Shown piece by piece: positions 45,256-53,489 of a stretch of 64,000 nt of DNA. The DNA comes from Cytophagales bacterium (GTDB taxonomy: Bacteria; Bacteroidota; Bacteroidia; Cytophagales; Spirosomataceae), in contig RDXN01000037.1 of NCBI GenBank assembly GCA_004292855.1, forward strand, positions 60,957 through 124,956. Direction: 5' to 3'. Position 1 is the first letter of the stretch. Each line of letters opens with the position of its first letter. The translations under genes and the position numbers were made by a program. The notes beneath the pieces are model-generated. The model saw only the letters and a list, made by a program, of their open reading frames with translations, was not told the origin of the DNA and ran no database searches.

Positions 45256-45936
45256 ATGACCACCGACCAACTCGCGGCTATTGACCGCCACTTGCGGAAA
45301 GATAACTGGCTCCAAAACGAAGCCCTGATCGCTGAACTCACCGACCACTACGCCAATACCGTTGAAGCAGCAATGGTACAAAGTATTTCGTTTGAACTGG
45401 CTCTGTTAGACGCACACAAAGCATTTGGGGGGCGGAAGGGGTTGTTGAACATGGAGGAAGAGTATTGGAAGATGCAGGCAAAAAATACGAGTCGCCAAAG
45501 GTGGGAACGATTTAAAACGTACTTTAACCGCCCCCGCATTTACTGGACAATCGGGGCGTTTGTGGTAATAAATTTCTTGTTAATTACCTGGAATAGAGCG
45601 GGTCAGCCCGAGTGGTTCTCGTCCGAATGGAGCATCGTCGGGCTTTGTGGTCTGGCCATGTGTAGCTTCACCGTACTTTTCATAACCCTCCGTCAACCGG
45701 ATTTCTTTATAAAAGCGGTACAACCGGGCCTCATGCCGGAGGTGTTTCTGGGACAAGGGGCTATGAGCTTGATTTCGTTGCTGTTTTTTGTTCAGATGCT
45801 AATTCCTGTTAAAACCGTTGTTCTAAACTGTAGCCCGCCCGTTGCTCTTTTGTTAACGTTAGCTCTTGTATTTGAGGCCGCTTCTATGGAGGTTCTAACG
45901 CAGAAGCCCCGCTTTGATAATCGTCAAACTGCCTAA
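45256..45936 (+). CDS. Membrane protein paired with the PadR regulator
   Basis: A 226-residue protein with a soluble N-terminal helical part (about 1-85, including WLQNEALIAELTDHYANTVE) and four membrane helices (about 95-220). PadR regulators are often followed by such DUF1700/DUF1048-like proteins, but I cannot assign the family by eye. The 2-base spacing means it is co-transcribed and probably translationally coupled with the regulator. Confidence 0.8.
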   Translation: MTTDQLAAIDRHLRKDNWLQNEALIAELTDHYANTVEAAMVQSISFELALLDAHKAFGGRKGLLNMEEEYWKMQAKNTSRQRWERFKTYFNRPRIYWTIGAFVVINFLLITWNRAGQPEWFSSEWSIVGLCGLAMCSFTVLFITLRQPDFFIKAVQPGLMPEVFLGQGAMSLISLLFFVQMLIPVKTVVLNCSPPVALLLTLALVFEAASMEVLTQKPRFDNRQTA

Positions 45937-45967
45937 TAACCAGCATCATTAGCAGAAATAACTTATC

Positions 45968-46187
45968 AAAACCCCATCGGGGTGTCATGTCAATAGAAGA
46001 ATAGAAGCTCGCGTTTATAGTAAAGCCCCATCGGGGCGGTATGTAAAAAGGTTGCCCCTCAAACATGCCGCCCCGATGAGGCTTCTACCATTGCGAAAAT
46101 CTAATTGCTATTAACATGTCGCCCCGATGGGGCTTTTCTTGGTCTGGCAATCTCGTTGCTATTAATATGCTACCCCTCCGGGGTTAT
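45968..46187. repeat. Array of GCCCCATCGGGG elements
   Basis: Five roughly 23-base units: forward copies at 45968 and 46022 (AAAGCCCCATCGGGGCGGTA), inverted copies at 46063 and 46114 (ACATGTCGCCCCGATGGGGC) and a degenerate inverted copy at 46165. The last two share about 20 further flanking bases (CTATTAACATG / CTATTAATATG), so they arose by a local duplication. Units are separated by 28-31 bases. This array fills the gap between convergent genes (45937-46217). Confidence 0.8.
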
Positions 46188-46217
46188 GCTATCGGCAACT
46201 TGCTGTTCGTTAGAACT

Positions 46218-47276
46218 TTAAACGTTTAGGTACACCTCCCAATATTTCTTTGCCGCTTTCTCCCAGCTAAACTTGTTGGCGTGCCAGCGTAGGCGGTCGG
46301 CGCGGAGGGTGTCCTCGTGGAACGTCAGCATGCCCTCGCGGAAGGTATTTACCAGGTCATCTGGCTCGAATGAGTCGAAATAAAACGCGTCGGGGCCACC
46401 CACTTCGGGCAGGCTCGTAAGCCGCGACAGAAACACGGGCTTCTGAAACTGCATGGCCTCGGCAACGGGCAACCCAAACCCCTCCGATAACGACGGAAAC
46501 AAAAACGCTTCACAATGGGCGTAGAGCCATGCTTTTTCCTCCTGACTCACTGTGCCCGGCATCAACAATTGATCCGAAACGCCCAGTTTCATAGCCTGTT
46601 GCCGGATGTGCAGCGCGTAATCGTGGGTATTGTCGCCCGCCAGAATAAGCCGGTAATCGGGGAAGGCCTGCAACAAGGGTAGCAGAACGTGGGCATTCTT
46701 CTTGGGATGGATCACCCCCAGGAACAGGAAAAAAGGCGGGTCGCTGTCACGCACAAACGGGGGCTGGGCTTGGTCGCCAGTGGGGTTTATAGCCGCACCG
46801 TTGTGAATCACGTGCAGGGGCTTCGCGTCGGGTACGCGCAGATGTTCGCGCACCACCGATGCCGTGTAGGCCGAGATGGTTGTCAGGGCAGTGGCCCGGT
46901 CGACTTTGCGTTGGATGGCGAGGAGTTTGCCCGCTTTTTTGGTAGTCGAATAGTCGGGACGCTCCAGAAAATTCAGGTCGTGAATGGTCAAAATCAGGCG
47001 GGTGTTCGAGGCTGGCAGGTAGGCCACGTCCTGATGCAGCGCGTGCCACATATCGTACTCGCCCGAACGCCAGACGCGGTCATGCCACGAAACGGGACGA
47101 TACTGTACGGCGTCGCCAAATACACCGATTTCGGCTTTTGGAACGCCGAACGTGAGTGAAAATCGTTCAGGGTCAGGGTTTTGGCGGACAAGCTCGTGGC
47201 CGAGGTGCAGGCAAAACTGCCCCAACCCACTATACGGGTCGCGTAGGCGTTCGGTATCGATGAAAATGCGAGGCAT
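46218..47276 (-). CDS. Glycosyltransferase family 4/1 (GT-B)
   Basis: A 352-residue cytosolic glycosyltransferase. Two Rossmann halves are visible: an N-terminal acceptor domain beginning RIFIDTERLRDPYSGLGQF and a C-terminal donor domain with FLFLGVIHPKKNAHVLLPLL and the E-x7-E motif in SEGFGLPVAEAM. The substrate cannot be told; it lacks a linked polysaccharide cluster. It has its own leaderless-type promoter box in the 17-base gap behind pobA, so it need not belong to the pobA transcript. Confidence 0.92.
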   Translation of the reverse strand: MPRIFIDTERLRDPYSGLGQFCLHLGHELVRQNPDPERFSLTFGVPKAEIGVFGDAVQYRPVSWHDRVWRSGEYDMWHALHQDVAYLPASNTRLILTIHDLNFLERPDYSTTKKAGKLLAIQRKVDRATALTTISAYTASVVREHLRVPDAKPLHVIHNGAAINPTGDQAQPPFVRDSDPPFFLFLGVIHPKKNAHVLLPLLQAFPDYRLILAGDNTHDYALHIRQQAMKLGVSDQLLMPGTVSQEEKAWLYAHCEAFLFPSLSEGFGLPVAEAMQFQKPVFLSRLTSLPEVGGPDAFYFDSFEPDDLVNTFREGMLTFHEDTLRADRLRWHANKFSWEKAAKKYWEVYLNV

Positions 47277-47280
47277 GGGG

Positions 47281-47288
47281 CAAAGATA
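47281..47288 (-). promoter_or_regulatory. TAnnTTTG box four bases before the glycosyltransferase ATG (leaderless promoter)
   Basis: On the minus strand TATCTTTG is followed by CCCC and the ATG at 47276. It is the fourth gene with this exact spacing. Confidence 0.55.
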
Positions 47289-47293
47289 CGGCC

Positions 47294-48472
47294 CTAATGC
47301 GCCAACCCCACATACCGTTTGGCTACCAGTTGCGAGGCCGTCCGATTATCGACCAACGCATTGAACCGGGCGGCCTGCAAGTGAGCATCGAAGGGTAATT
47401 TGTCGGGGTTTTGATGGAGCATTTCGGTCATGAAATTGGAAAACTCCTGCACCCGCCACACCCGGCGCATACAGGCATCGGTGTAGGCGTCGAGCTGGGT
47501 GCGGTCGCCCGAATCGTACCAGGCCGATAAGCCCTCAAACAGAACGCCCGTGTCGGCAACGGCCATATTTAGGCCCTTCGCACCCGTTGGGGGCACAATA
47601 TGAGCCGAATCGCCTGCCAGGAACAGCCGCCCAAACTGCATCGGTTCGCTCACGAAACTACGCATAGGCGTGATGGTCTTCTCGAAAATTGGGCCTTCGG
47701 TGAGGGTCCAGCCTTGGGTGCCGAGCCGGAGTTGGAGTTCGGCCCAAATACGCTCGTCGGGCCAGTCGTCGAGGGTGTCGGTGGGGGCGCATTGCACATA
47801 CAGCCGCGACACTTCAGGCGAGCGCATGCTGTGGAGCGCGAACCCGTTAGCGTGGTAGGCGTAGATTAGCTCTTGGGTCGAGGGTGGTATTTTGGCCAGA
47901 ATACCGAGCCAGCAATACGGGTAAATTTTGTCGTAGGTAGTGGTCAGATGCGCCGGAATGGTTTGGCGCGAGATGCCGTGGAACCCGTCGCAACCCGCCA
48001 CAAAATCGCAGGTAATCGTATGCGACTCGCCGTGTTGGGTGTATTCAATCGTGGGCCTGTCGGTGTCCAGTCCGGTGATGGCGGTGGCTTCGGCTTCGAA
48101 CCGAATAGCCTCCTCCGACTCGGATAAGCGTAACTGAATCAGGTCTTTAACGACCTCGGTTTGGGCGTAGATCGTCACCCGTGAGCCACCCGTGAGATCG
48201 GCCAAGTCGAGCCGGTGCCGTTGACCGTTGAAGCTCAGTATGACGCCATCATGCACCAACCCCTCACGGTCGAGCCGGTCGGTGGCCCCCGCCTGCCGGA
48301 GCCTGTCAACGGTGCCTTGCTCCAACAATCCCGCCCGCTGCCGATTCTCGACCCGCGCACGGGGCCGATTTTCCAGCAAAACGGACCGGATGCCCTTTTT
48401 GGTTAATAATTGAGATAACAACAGCCCGGCTGGTCCCGCGCCAATAATGCCAACTTGTGTGTGATGGTGCAT
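47294..48472 (-). CDS. pobA: 4-hydroxybenzoate 3-monooxygenase
   Basis: Flavin monooxygenase that converts 4-hydroxybenzoate to protocatechuate using NADPH. The 392 residues match PobA length. Motifs: GAGPAG at 10-15, the PobA-type RAGLLEQGTVDRL block (about 46), IYAQTEVVKDL (about 100), the DG motif VAGCDGFHG (about 158) and LFLAGDSAHIVPPTGAKGLN (about 280-300). No protocatechuate dioxygenase genes are in the window, so the rest of the pathway is elsewhere. The gene lies 14 bases downstream of the dehalogenase gene on the same strand and is likely co-transcribed. Confidence 0.93.
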   Translation of the reverse strand: MHHHTQVGIIGAGPAGLLLSQLLTKKGIRSVLLENRPRARVENRQRAGLLEQGTVDRLRQAGATDRLDREGLVHDGVILSFNGQRHRLDLADLTGGSRVTIYAQTEVVKDLIQLRLSESEEAIRFEAEATAITGLDTDRPTIEYTQHGESHTITCDFVAGCDGFHGISRQTIPAHLTTTYDKIYPYCWLGILAKIPPSTQELIYAYHANGFALHSMRSPEVSRLYVQCAPTDTLDDWPDERIWAELQLRLGTQGWTLTEGPIFEKTITPMRSFVSEPMQFGRLFLAGDSAHIVPPTGAKGLNMAVADTGVLFEGLSAWYDSGDRTQLDAYTDACMRRVWRVQEFSNFMTEMLHQNPDKLPFDAHLQAARFNALVDNRTASQLVAKRYVGLAH

Positions 48473-48486
48473 TTACGAACCTGCTC

Positions 48487-49377
48487 TTATCCAATGAATT
48501 GAACAATTTTCTCGGCCCACTCTCGGCCTTTGTCTTCCTGCACAAAATGCCCCCCGCCCGCAATAGTCACGTGGGGTTGACCTGCCGCGCCGGGAATAAG
48601 TTTTTGCAGAATTTTGTCGCCCCCCGACGTAATGGGGTCACCATCGGAAAAGCAGGTTAGGAAAGGCTTTTGCCAGTGCATGAGCGTTTGCCAGGCCGTT
48701 CGATTGGCCGGGGCTGCCGGGTCGTTGGGCGAGGTGGGTACGAGCCTGGGGAACACCCGCGCGGCCCATTTGTAGGTTTCGTCGGGGAAGGGTGCGTCGT
48801 AGGCGGCAATGACCTCGTTCGAGAGTTTCTTTGCGCATCCACCCGACACCAGCATACCCACCGGAAACGTAGGGATGGTTTGCGAGAAGGTTTGCCACCC
48901 TAAAAACGCTTCCGATGGAGGTTGGTCGCCCGTGGGTAGGCCCGTGTTGGCCGCGCAAATTCGGGCAAATCGCGACTCATTTTCAGCGGCTACGCGCAAT
49001 CCAAGTAACCCACCCCAGTCCTGACAAACGAGCGTACTGTTCTGTAAATCAAGGCTTTCTATAAAAGATGTTACCCAGTCCACGTGGCTCGCGTAGCTGT
49101 ACCCATCCGGCTCGGCAAGCTTGTCGGACTTGCCAAACCCGATCAAATCAGGGGTAATAACCCGGTGGCCTGCCGCCACAACGATCGGGATCATGTTCCG
49201 GTACAGATACGACCACGTCGGTTCGCCATGCAACATCAGCACCGTTTCGTGGGCATCGCGCGGCCCTTCATCCACGTAGTGCATCCGCAGGCCATCGCCT
49301 ACCTCCACGTAGTTCGGCGCAAATGGATAGTCGGGCAGGTTCAGGAAACGGTCGTCGGGCGTACGGAGAATGGTCAT
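48487..49377 (-). CDS. Haloalkane dehalogenase (alpha/beta-hydrolase)
   Basis: Hydrolytic enzyme that replaces halogen by hydroxyl on haloalkanes. The 296 residues show HGEPTW at 50-55 (the oxyanion motif), nucleophile Asp120 with halide-binding Trp121 in VCQDWGG, and His in GGGHFVQED near 275; a Ser/Cys nucleophile would be expected if it were an esterase, so the Asp is important. The sequence resembles the HLD-I (DhlA-like) branch. Natural substrates are unknown. It probably forms an operon with pobA. Confidence 0.88.
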   Translation of the reverse strand: MTILRTPDDRFLNLPDYPFAPNYVEVGDGLRMHYVDEGPRDAHETVLMLHGEPTWSYLYRNMIPIVVAAGHRVITPDLIGFGKSDKLAEPDGYSYASHVDWVTSFIESLDLQNSTLVCQDWGGLLGLRVAAENESRFARICAANTGLPTGDQPPSEAFLGWQTFSQTIPTFPVGMLVSGGCAKKLSNEVIAAYDAPFPDETYKWAARVFPRLVPTSPNDPAAPANRTAWQTLMHWQKPFLTCFSDGDPITSGGDKILQKLIPGAAGQPHVTIAGGGHFVQEDKGREWAEKIVQFIG

Positions 49378-49402
49378 AGCGTGTAGTTGTTGAAAGCGGT
49401 CG

Positions 49403-49499
49403 TTTTTTTGTCATCCCGACGCAGGAGGGATCTAGTTAGCACAATCTCAAATTGAGTGCTGGCAGAGTAGATCCCTCCTGCGTCGGGATGACAAAAAAA
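49403..49499. repeat. Long perfect hairpin (GTCATCCCGA family, copy 2)
   Basis: Arms 49403-49434 and 49468-49499 are perfect 32-base reverse complements around a 33-base loop; core GTCATCCCGACGCAGGAGGG. Against copy 1 (17564-17654) three bases differ in each arm and every difference is compensated in the opposite arm. It sits between two genes of the same strand, where it could shape the mRNA or attenuate read-through. Confidence 0.85.
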
Positions 49500-49550
49500 C
49501 GAGCAGTTAAAGCAACAAAAATCAACGGTAACTATGTTAAAAACAACCTT

Positions 49551-50987
49551 TTAAACCGCCATATCTTCAGCACATTCCCGAACCATCACCAGCATTTCCG
49601 TCAAATGCTCCAGCGTCGTGAGCGAGTTCATGATCGACACACGCAACCAGACGTGCCCGCGCAGGTTGGTTTGCACGATGTAGAACCGCCCGTCGGTCAG
49701 AATCCGTTCGCGAATAGCGTTGTTCAGGGCATTTAGTTGGGCCGGGTCGGTTTCGTTGCCGACATAGCGAAAACAGACGATGTTGCTTTCCGGCTCCACG
49801 GCCAACTCGAAGCCGGGTTGCTCGCGTACGTGTTGCGCGAAGGCGCGGGCAAGGTCATACAGTTGCTCTACGTGTTGCACGAAAATGGCCTCGCCGTAGG
49901 TCCGCAGAACGGTGTAAACCTTCGCACTCAACATGATTTTGGTACACTCGAATGCCCGCTTGCCGGAGTTGAACCAGTCTTTGGCACTGGCATCGGCCCA
50001 GAGGTACTGCGCCTTCTGCTGGAACGTGCGAAACGCATCGTCGTCGCGTCTGTAGAAAACACCCGTTACAAGGGCCGGAATCATCATCATCTTGTGGAAA
50101 TCGACTACCACCGAGTCGGCCCGCTCGATACCCCGCACCAACGGGCGGTAGGTATTCGACAGGGCCGCAACGCCCCCGTGTGCCCCATCGACGTGAAACC
50201 AAAGGCTGTGTCGTTCGCAAAAATTAGCGATTTCGGTGAGGTTATCATAAGAGCCAGTGGACGTGGAGCAGGCCGAACCAATCACAGCAAACACCGTTAA
50301 TCCGTTGTTGAGGGCCGCATCCAAGGCTGTTTCGAGCAACTCGGTACGCATCTGAAATCGGTCGTTAGTCGGAATTTTGATAATGCCTTCGGTGCCGAGG
50401 CCCATAATTCGGGCGGCCCGGTCCACACAGTAATGAGCCTCCTCCGATACCATAATGGCGAGTCGGTTTGTCGTGCCATCCAGCCAAACATCGGAGCCAC
50501 CCGCCACAGCGCGGGCTGTGAGCAAAGCCGTCAGATTTGCCAACGTGCCGCCCGACGTGAGCAACCCGCCCGATTCGGGGCCGTAGCCCAATTTCCCGCA
50601 TAACCAGTTCGTTACAATGCGTTCCTGAGCGTTGCCCGTCATGCCCATTTCGTACACAGCCTGCCCGTTGTTCAAAATGCTCGTGAGTACGCTCGTAAGG
50701 GCTGCGAGTGGGAGTGGAGCCGACACCTGATGGCCCATAAATCGGGGGTTGTGCAGGTGGTTGGAGTACCGGAGCATGTCGGCCCACAGCGCGATCGGGT
50801 CGGCGGGGGTGACTTGAGCAAAGTCGGCCTGCCAGTGGGCGAGCATATCGGCGGGGGGCACGTAATTGAGAGTGTTGTGCTCACCCGATTGCGCCCGCTC
50901 GAGATGGTTGGCAAGCAAGTCAATGAGTGCGTGACCCTGTTGGCGGAACCCGTCGGGAGAAAAAGCGGTAGTGAGCAGATCGTTCAT
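49551..50987 (-). CDS. PLP-dependent group II decarboxylase
   Basis: Decarboxylase of an amino acid (aspartate/2,4-diaminobutyrate/aromatic type), 478 residues. The cofactor lysine is Lys299 in VDFHKMMMIP; the DGAHGG-type motif is HVDGAHGGVA (about 265), and TSGGTLANLTAL (about 150) binds the phosphate. Substrate class cannot be separated by eye. It is the first gene of the minus-strand run toward pobA but is separated from it by the hairpin, and it is divergent from a LysR regulator, its probable controller. Confidence 0.9.
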   Translation of the reverse strand: MNDLLTTAFSPDGFRQQGHALIDLLANHLERAQSGEHNTLNYVPPADMLAHWQADFAQVTPADPIALWADMLRYSNHLHNPRFMGHQVSAPLPLAALTSVLTSILNNGQAVYEMGMTGNAQERIVTNWLCGKLGYGPESGGLLTSGGTLANLTALLTARAVAGGSDVWLDGTTNRLAIMVSEEAHYCVDRAARIMGLGTEGIIKIPTNDRFQMRTELLETALDAALNNGLTVFAVIGSACSTSTGSYDNLTEIANFCERHSLWFHVDGAHGGVAALSNTYRPLVRGIERADSVVVDFHKMMMIPALVTGVFYRRDDDAFRTFQQKAQYLWADASAKDWFNSGKRAFECTKIMLSAKVYTVLRTYGEAIFVQHVEQLYDLARAFAQHVREQPGFELAVEPESNIVCFRYVGNETDPAQLNALNNAIRERILTDGRFYIVQTNLRGHVWLRVSIMNSLTTLEHLTEMLVMVRECAEDMAV

Positions 50988-51040
50988 AGGAATGCGATAT
51001 TGGTAGGCGCAAACCTCCGGCTTTTAACTGATACCTGGAA

Positions 51041-51076
51041 ATGCTTATTTTTGATGAACTGATGCTTATTCGGCAT
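51041..51076. promoter_or_regulatory. Two LysR-type boxes 21 bases apart
   Basis: ATGCTTATTTTTGAT (51041-51055) and ATGCTTATTCGGCAT (51062-51076) share their first nine bases, start exactly 21 bases apart and both fit T-N11-A; the second has ATGC/GCAT dyad ends. They lie between the divergent decarboxylase and LysR genes. Confidence 0.6.
51046..51053 (+). promoter_or_regulatory. Probable lysR promoter box inside the first LysR box
   Basis: TATTTTTG matches TAnnTTTG and overlaps the upstream LysR-type box; predicted RNA start near 51058 lies between the two boxes. Binding of the regulator would block its own promoter. Confidence 0.45.
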
Positions 51077-51090
51077 TAGTTTTGTCTATC

Positions 51091-52026
51091 ATGGATCTTC
51101 GTGTGCTTCAAAACTTCCTGCTCGTTGCCGAGACACTGAATTTTCGGCGGGCTTCTGAACAAGCGTTTATTGCCCAACCGGCCTTGTCGCGGCAGATTCA
51201 GCAACTGGAAGAGCAACTCGGTGCAACCCTGTTTAACCGGACCAAACGCTCGGTCACGCTTACACCCGCCGGGGTCTATTTTCGATCTGAGGCCGAACGG
51301 TTGGTCAATGGGTTTCGCCAATCATGCCGACGTACCGCCGAGATTCACCGGGGCGAAGCGGGCGAAATTCGCATTGGTCACGCAACCTCGGCTATGCAGT
51401 CGATTTTGCCCCGGTTACTGGTGAAAATTCACGCGCAACGGCCCGGTCTGAAGGTGTACCTCAATGAAGTATCGAATAAAGAGCAGCTTGACTTACTGAC
51501 TAACCGCGATCTTGACGTAGGCTTTGCCCCCAATATTGTGGTGCCGCCCGACATGGATAGTCGCGTGGTGTACGAGGAGCCGTTTGTCCTGATTCTGCCC
51601 GAAAACCACCCGCTCACACCCGACACGTTCACTAGTCTTGCCCAAGTGGCCAACGAAGAGTTTGTGCTCCCTCCCCGGCCCGTGGGTGCGGGGTACGTCG
51701 AAACGCTGTTTGCTCTCTGCCGAGAGGCCGGGTTTGTGCCGCGTATTGCCTACGAGTCAGCGCATACGGGGTCGGTACAGCGGTTGGTTGAGGCCGGTTT
51801 GGGCGTTTCTATTGAACCTCGCTCCACCCTGCGCGGGCAAAATCTGCGCATCCGAGCCATCGAACTGACCAACGCGCTCTACCAAGTGGAGATGACAGCC
51901 GTTTGGCTCCGCGACCGCACGGCAGAACTTGCCCCCTTTTTCGCTCTGTTGGATGGAGTATTACCAACGGATGGGCGGTTTCCGGTGCATGAAAGTAGTG
52001 AAGACCAAGCTAAATTTGCCTCCTAA
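51091..52026 (+). CDS. LysR-type transcriptional regulator
   Basis: DNA-binding regulator of 311 residues from the ATG at 51091 (the frame opens at a TTG three codons earlier). The N-terminal helix-turn-helix is clear (MDLRVLQNFLLVAETLNFRR, then AFIAQPALSRQIQQLEEQLG) and the effector domain starts with EIRIGHATSA near residue 90. It is divergent from the decarboxylase gene, with two LysR boxes between them. meaB follows after 10 bases. Confidence 0.95.
   Translation: MDLRVLQNFLLVAETLNFRRASEQAFIAQPALSRQIQQLEEQLGATLFNRTKRSVTLTPAGVYFRSEAERLVNGFRQSCRRTAEIHRGEAGEIRIGHATSAMQSILPRLLVKIHAQRPGLKVYLNEVSNKEQLDLLTNRDLDVGFAPNIVVPPDMDSRVVYEEPFVLILPENHPLTPDTFTSLAQVANEEFVLPPRPVGAGYVETLFALCREAGFVPRIAYESAHTGSVQRLVEAGLGVSIEPRSTLRGQNLRIRAIELTNALYQVEMTAVWLRDRTAELAPFFALLDGVLPTDGRFPVHESSEDQAKFAS
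52011..52018 (+). promoter_or_regulatory. Possible meaB promoter box inside the end of the LysR gene
   Basis: TAAATTTG matches TAnnTTTG and predicts a start near 52023 with a 14-base leader for meaB. Confidence 0.35.
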
Positions 52027-52036
52027 CTCTGCGTCT

Positions 52037-53032
52037 ATGCGCCAACGCTTTTCTCCCGAATACTATATCGACGGAATCCAATCCGGCGACCGGCTGATCC
52101 TGAGTCGGGCCATTACGCTCGTGGAGAGTCGCCTAACCGCCGATGCTGCTCTGGCGCAGGCTGTGCTGTCGGGCGTGGCGCACCGGACGGGCAACGCCAC
52201 CCGCGTGGGCATCACGGGTGTACCGGGTGTAGGGAAAAGCACATTTATCGAAGCGTTTGGTACGCACCTGATTGAGCAGGGGCATCAGGTCGCTGTGTTG
52301 GCTGTGGACCCGACGAGCCAACGGTCGGGGGGGAGTTTGCTGGGCGACAAGACCCGGATGGAAACGCTGTCGATGAACCCCCGCGCCTATATCCGGCCCA
52401 CGCCCGCAGGCGACTCGCTGGGTGGCGTGGCGCATCGCACCCGTGAGACCCTGCTCCTGTGCGAAGCCGCCGGTTTCGACGTGGTGCTGATTGAAACCGT
52501 GGGTGTGGGGCAATCCGAAACGCTCGTGTACGGCATGGTCGATTTCTTTCTGCTACTCATGCTTGCGGGCGCGGGCGACGAACTACAAGGCATGAAACGC
52601 GGCATCATGGAACTTGCCGATGCTCTCGCCATCACAAAGTCCGACGACAACAACGAACAGGCCGCGAACCGTGCCCGCGTCGAATACCAAAATGCCCTCC
52701 ATCTGTTTCCTCCCACGGGAACAGGCTGGTTCCCGCCCGTATTGACCTGCTCGGCCCTAACCGGCGCGGGTGTTCGGGAGGTTTGGCAGACTATTGTAGA
52801 CCATCAGGAGTTAACCACGCAAAACGGGCACCGCGCCCAACGCCGGCAGGATCAACAACTAACCTGGTTCCGAACTTACCTCCGGGAGCGTCTGGAGGGG
52901 CAGTTTTTCGCGCAACCGGGGATGTCTGAACGACTTGGGGAGTTGGAAGGCGAGGTTAAAGAGGGGCGGTTGTTGCCAGTTCAGGCGGTGGAGAAATTGG
53001 TGGAGAGTGACCAAGACTCTGGCAGTGGTTGA
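52037..53032 (+). CDS. meaB: Methylmalonyl-CoA mutase-associated GTPase MeaB
   Basis: G3E-family GTPase chaperone that loads and protects the B12 cofactor of methylmalonyl-CoA mutase. From the ATG at 52037 it has 331 residues: a helical N-terminus (RQRFSPEYYIDGIQSGDRLI), P-loop GVPGVGKST (about 61), DPTSQRSGGSLLGDKTRM (about 92), the ETVGVGQSE switch and the base-specificity region ITKSDD. The mutase genes are not in the window. The final residues DSGSG and the TGA are encoded by a CTGGCAGTGG repeat unit, so the C-terminus is repeat-derived. Confidence 0.93.
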   Translation: MRQRFSPEYYIDGIQSGDRLILSRAITLVESRLTADAALAQAVLSGVAHRTGNATRVGITGVPGVGKSTFIEAFGTHLIEQGHQVAVLAVDPTSQRSGGSLLGDKTRMETLSMNPRAYIRPTPAGDSLGGVAHRTRETLLLCEAAGFDVVLIETVGVGQSETLVYGMVDFFLLLMLAGAGDELQGMKRGIMELADALAITKSDDNNEQAANRARVEYQNALHLFPPTGTGWFPPVLTCSALTGAGVREVWQTIVDHQELTTQNGHRAQRRQDQQLTWFRTYLRERLEGQFFAQPGMSERLGELEGEVKEGRLLPVQAVEKLVESDQDSGSG

Positions 53033-53130
53033 TATATCTACGGATTAGTGTAAATAGCCCTGGCAGTGGTGAAGATAATTACGAACGCCCACAAACACCA
53101 CTGCCAGGGTCTTGCAGACCACTGGCAGGG
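53017..53130. repeat. CCCTGGCAGTGGT repeat cluster at the meaB stop
   Basis: Units: CTCTGGCAGTGGT at 53017 (coding, includes the last meaB codons), CCCTGGCAGTGGT at 53058, the inverse ACCACTGCCAGGG at 53097 and a variant ACCACTGGCAGGG at 53118. The middle two form an inverted repeat over the gap. Confidence 0.7.
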
Positions 53131-53157
53131 TGAAACGTACTGTTTAATGACTAAATA

Positions 53158-53475
53158 CTAACTATGTCCATAGCTGCGGTCAGCCTCATCAGGGCGGTTC
53201 GAGACCATGCCGCCTTCTTCGGTGGTCGTGTTCCAGTCGGCATCATCGACGAGCGTACCGGCGGGTTGCGTTTGCGACTGGTCGCTGATTTCGGCGTAAT
53301 CGTCCGAGAAATCAGTGTCGTCGCTGGCGATGCGCTCGGTCGTCACTTCGGGCCGGTCTGCGGGTTGATTAAACCGTTGGAGTTGGCCCATTTCAGGCAT
53401 CACACCGCCGTTCTGCATCTGCTGCGATGCGTACGAGTCGGTGCTCTCTTTGCGGGAATTGCTGGATACGCTCAT
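53158..53475 (-). CDS. Small acidic, probably disordered protein
   Basis: Unrecognised 105-residue protein, rich in Ser, Asp, Gln and Gly, without hydrophobic core, signal peptide or membrane helix (ending SNRPDEADRSYGHS). Such composition predicts disorder. It is the second gene of a two-gene operon with the 176-residue acidic protein, 14 bases apart. Both starts share the context (A/C)AACGTTATG. Coding is supported by an open frame on a strand without conserved competitors, but no family can be named. Confidence 0.6.
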   Translation of the reverse strand: MSVSSNSRKESTDSYASQQMQNGGVMPEMGQLQRFNQPADRPEVTTERIASDDTDFSDDYAEISDQSQTQPAGTLVDDADWNTTTEEGGMVSNRPDEADRSYGHS

Positions 53476-53489
53476 AACGTTTGTTTAAT

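Noticed and set aside
45968..46187. Possible CRISPR array
   Set aside because: Units are in both orientations, degenerate and only five, and no cas gene is near.
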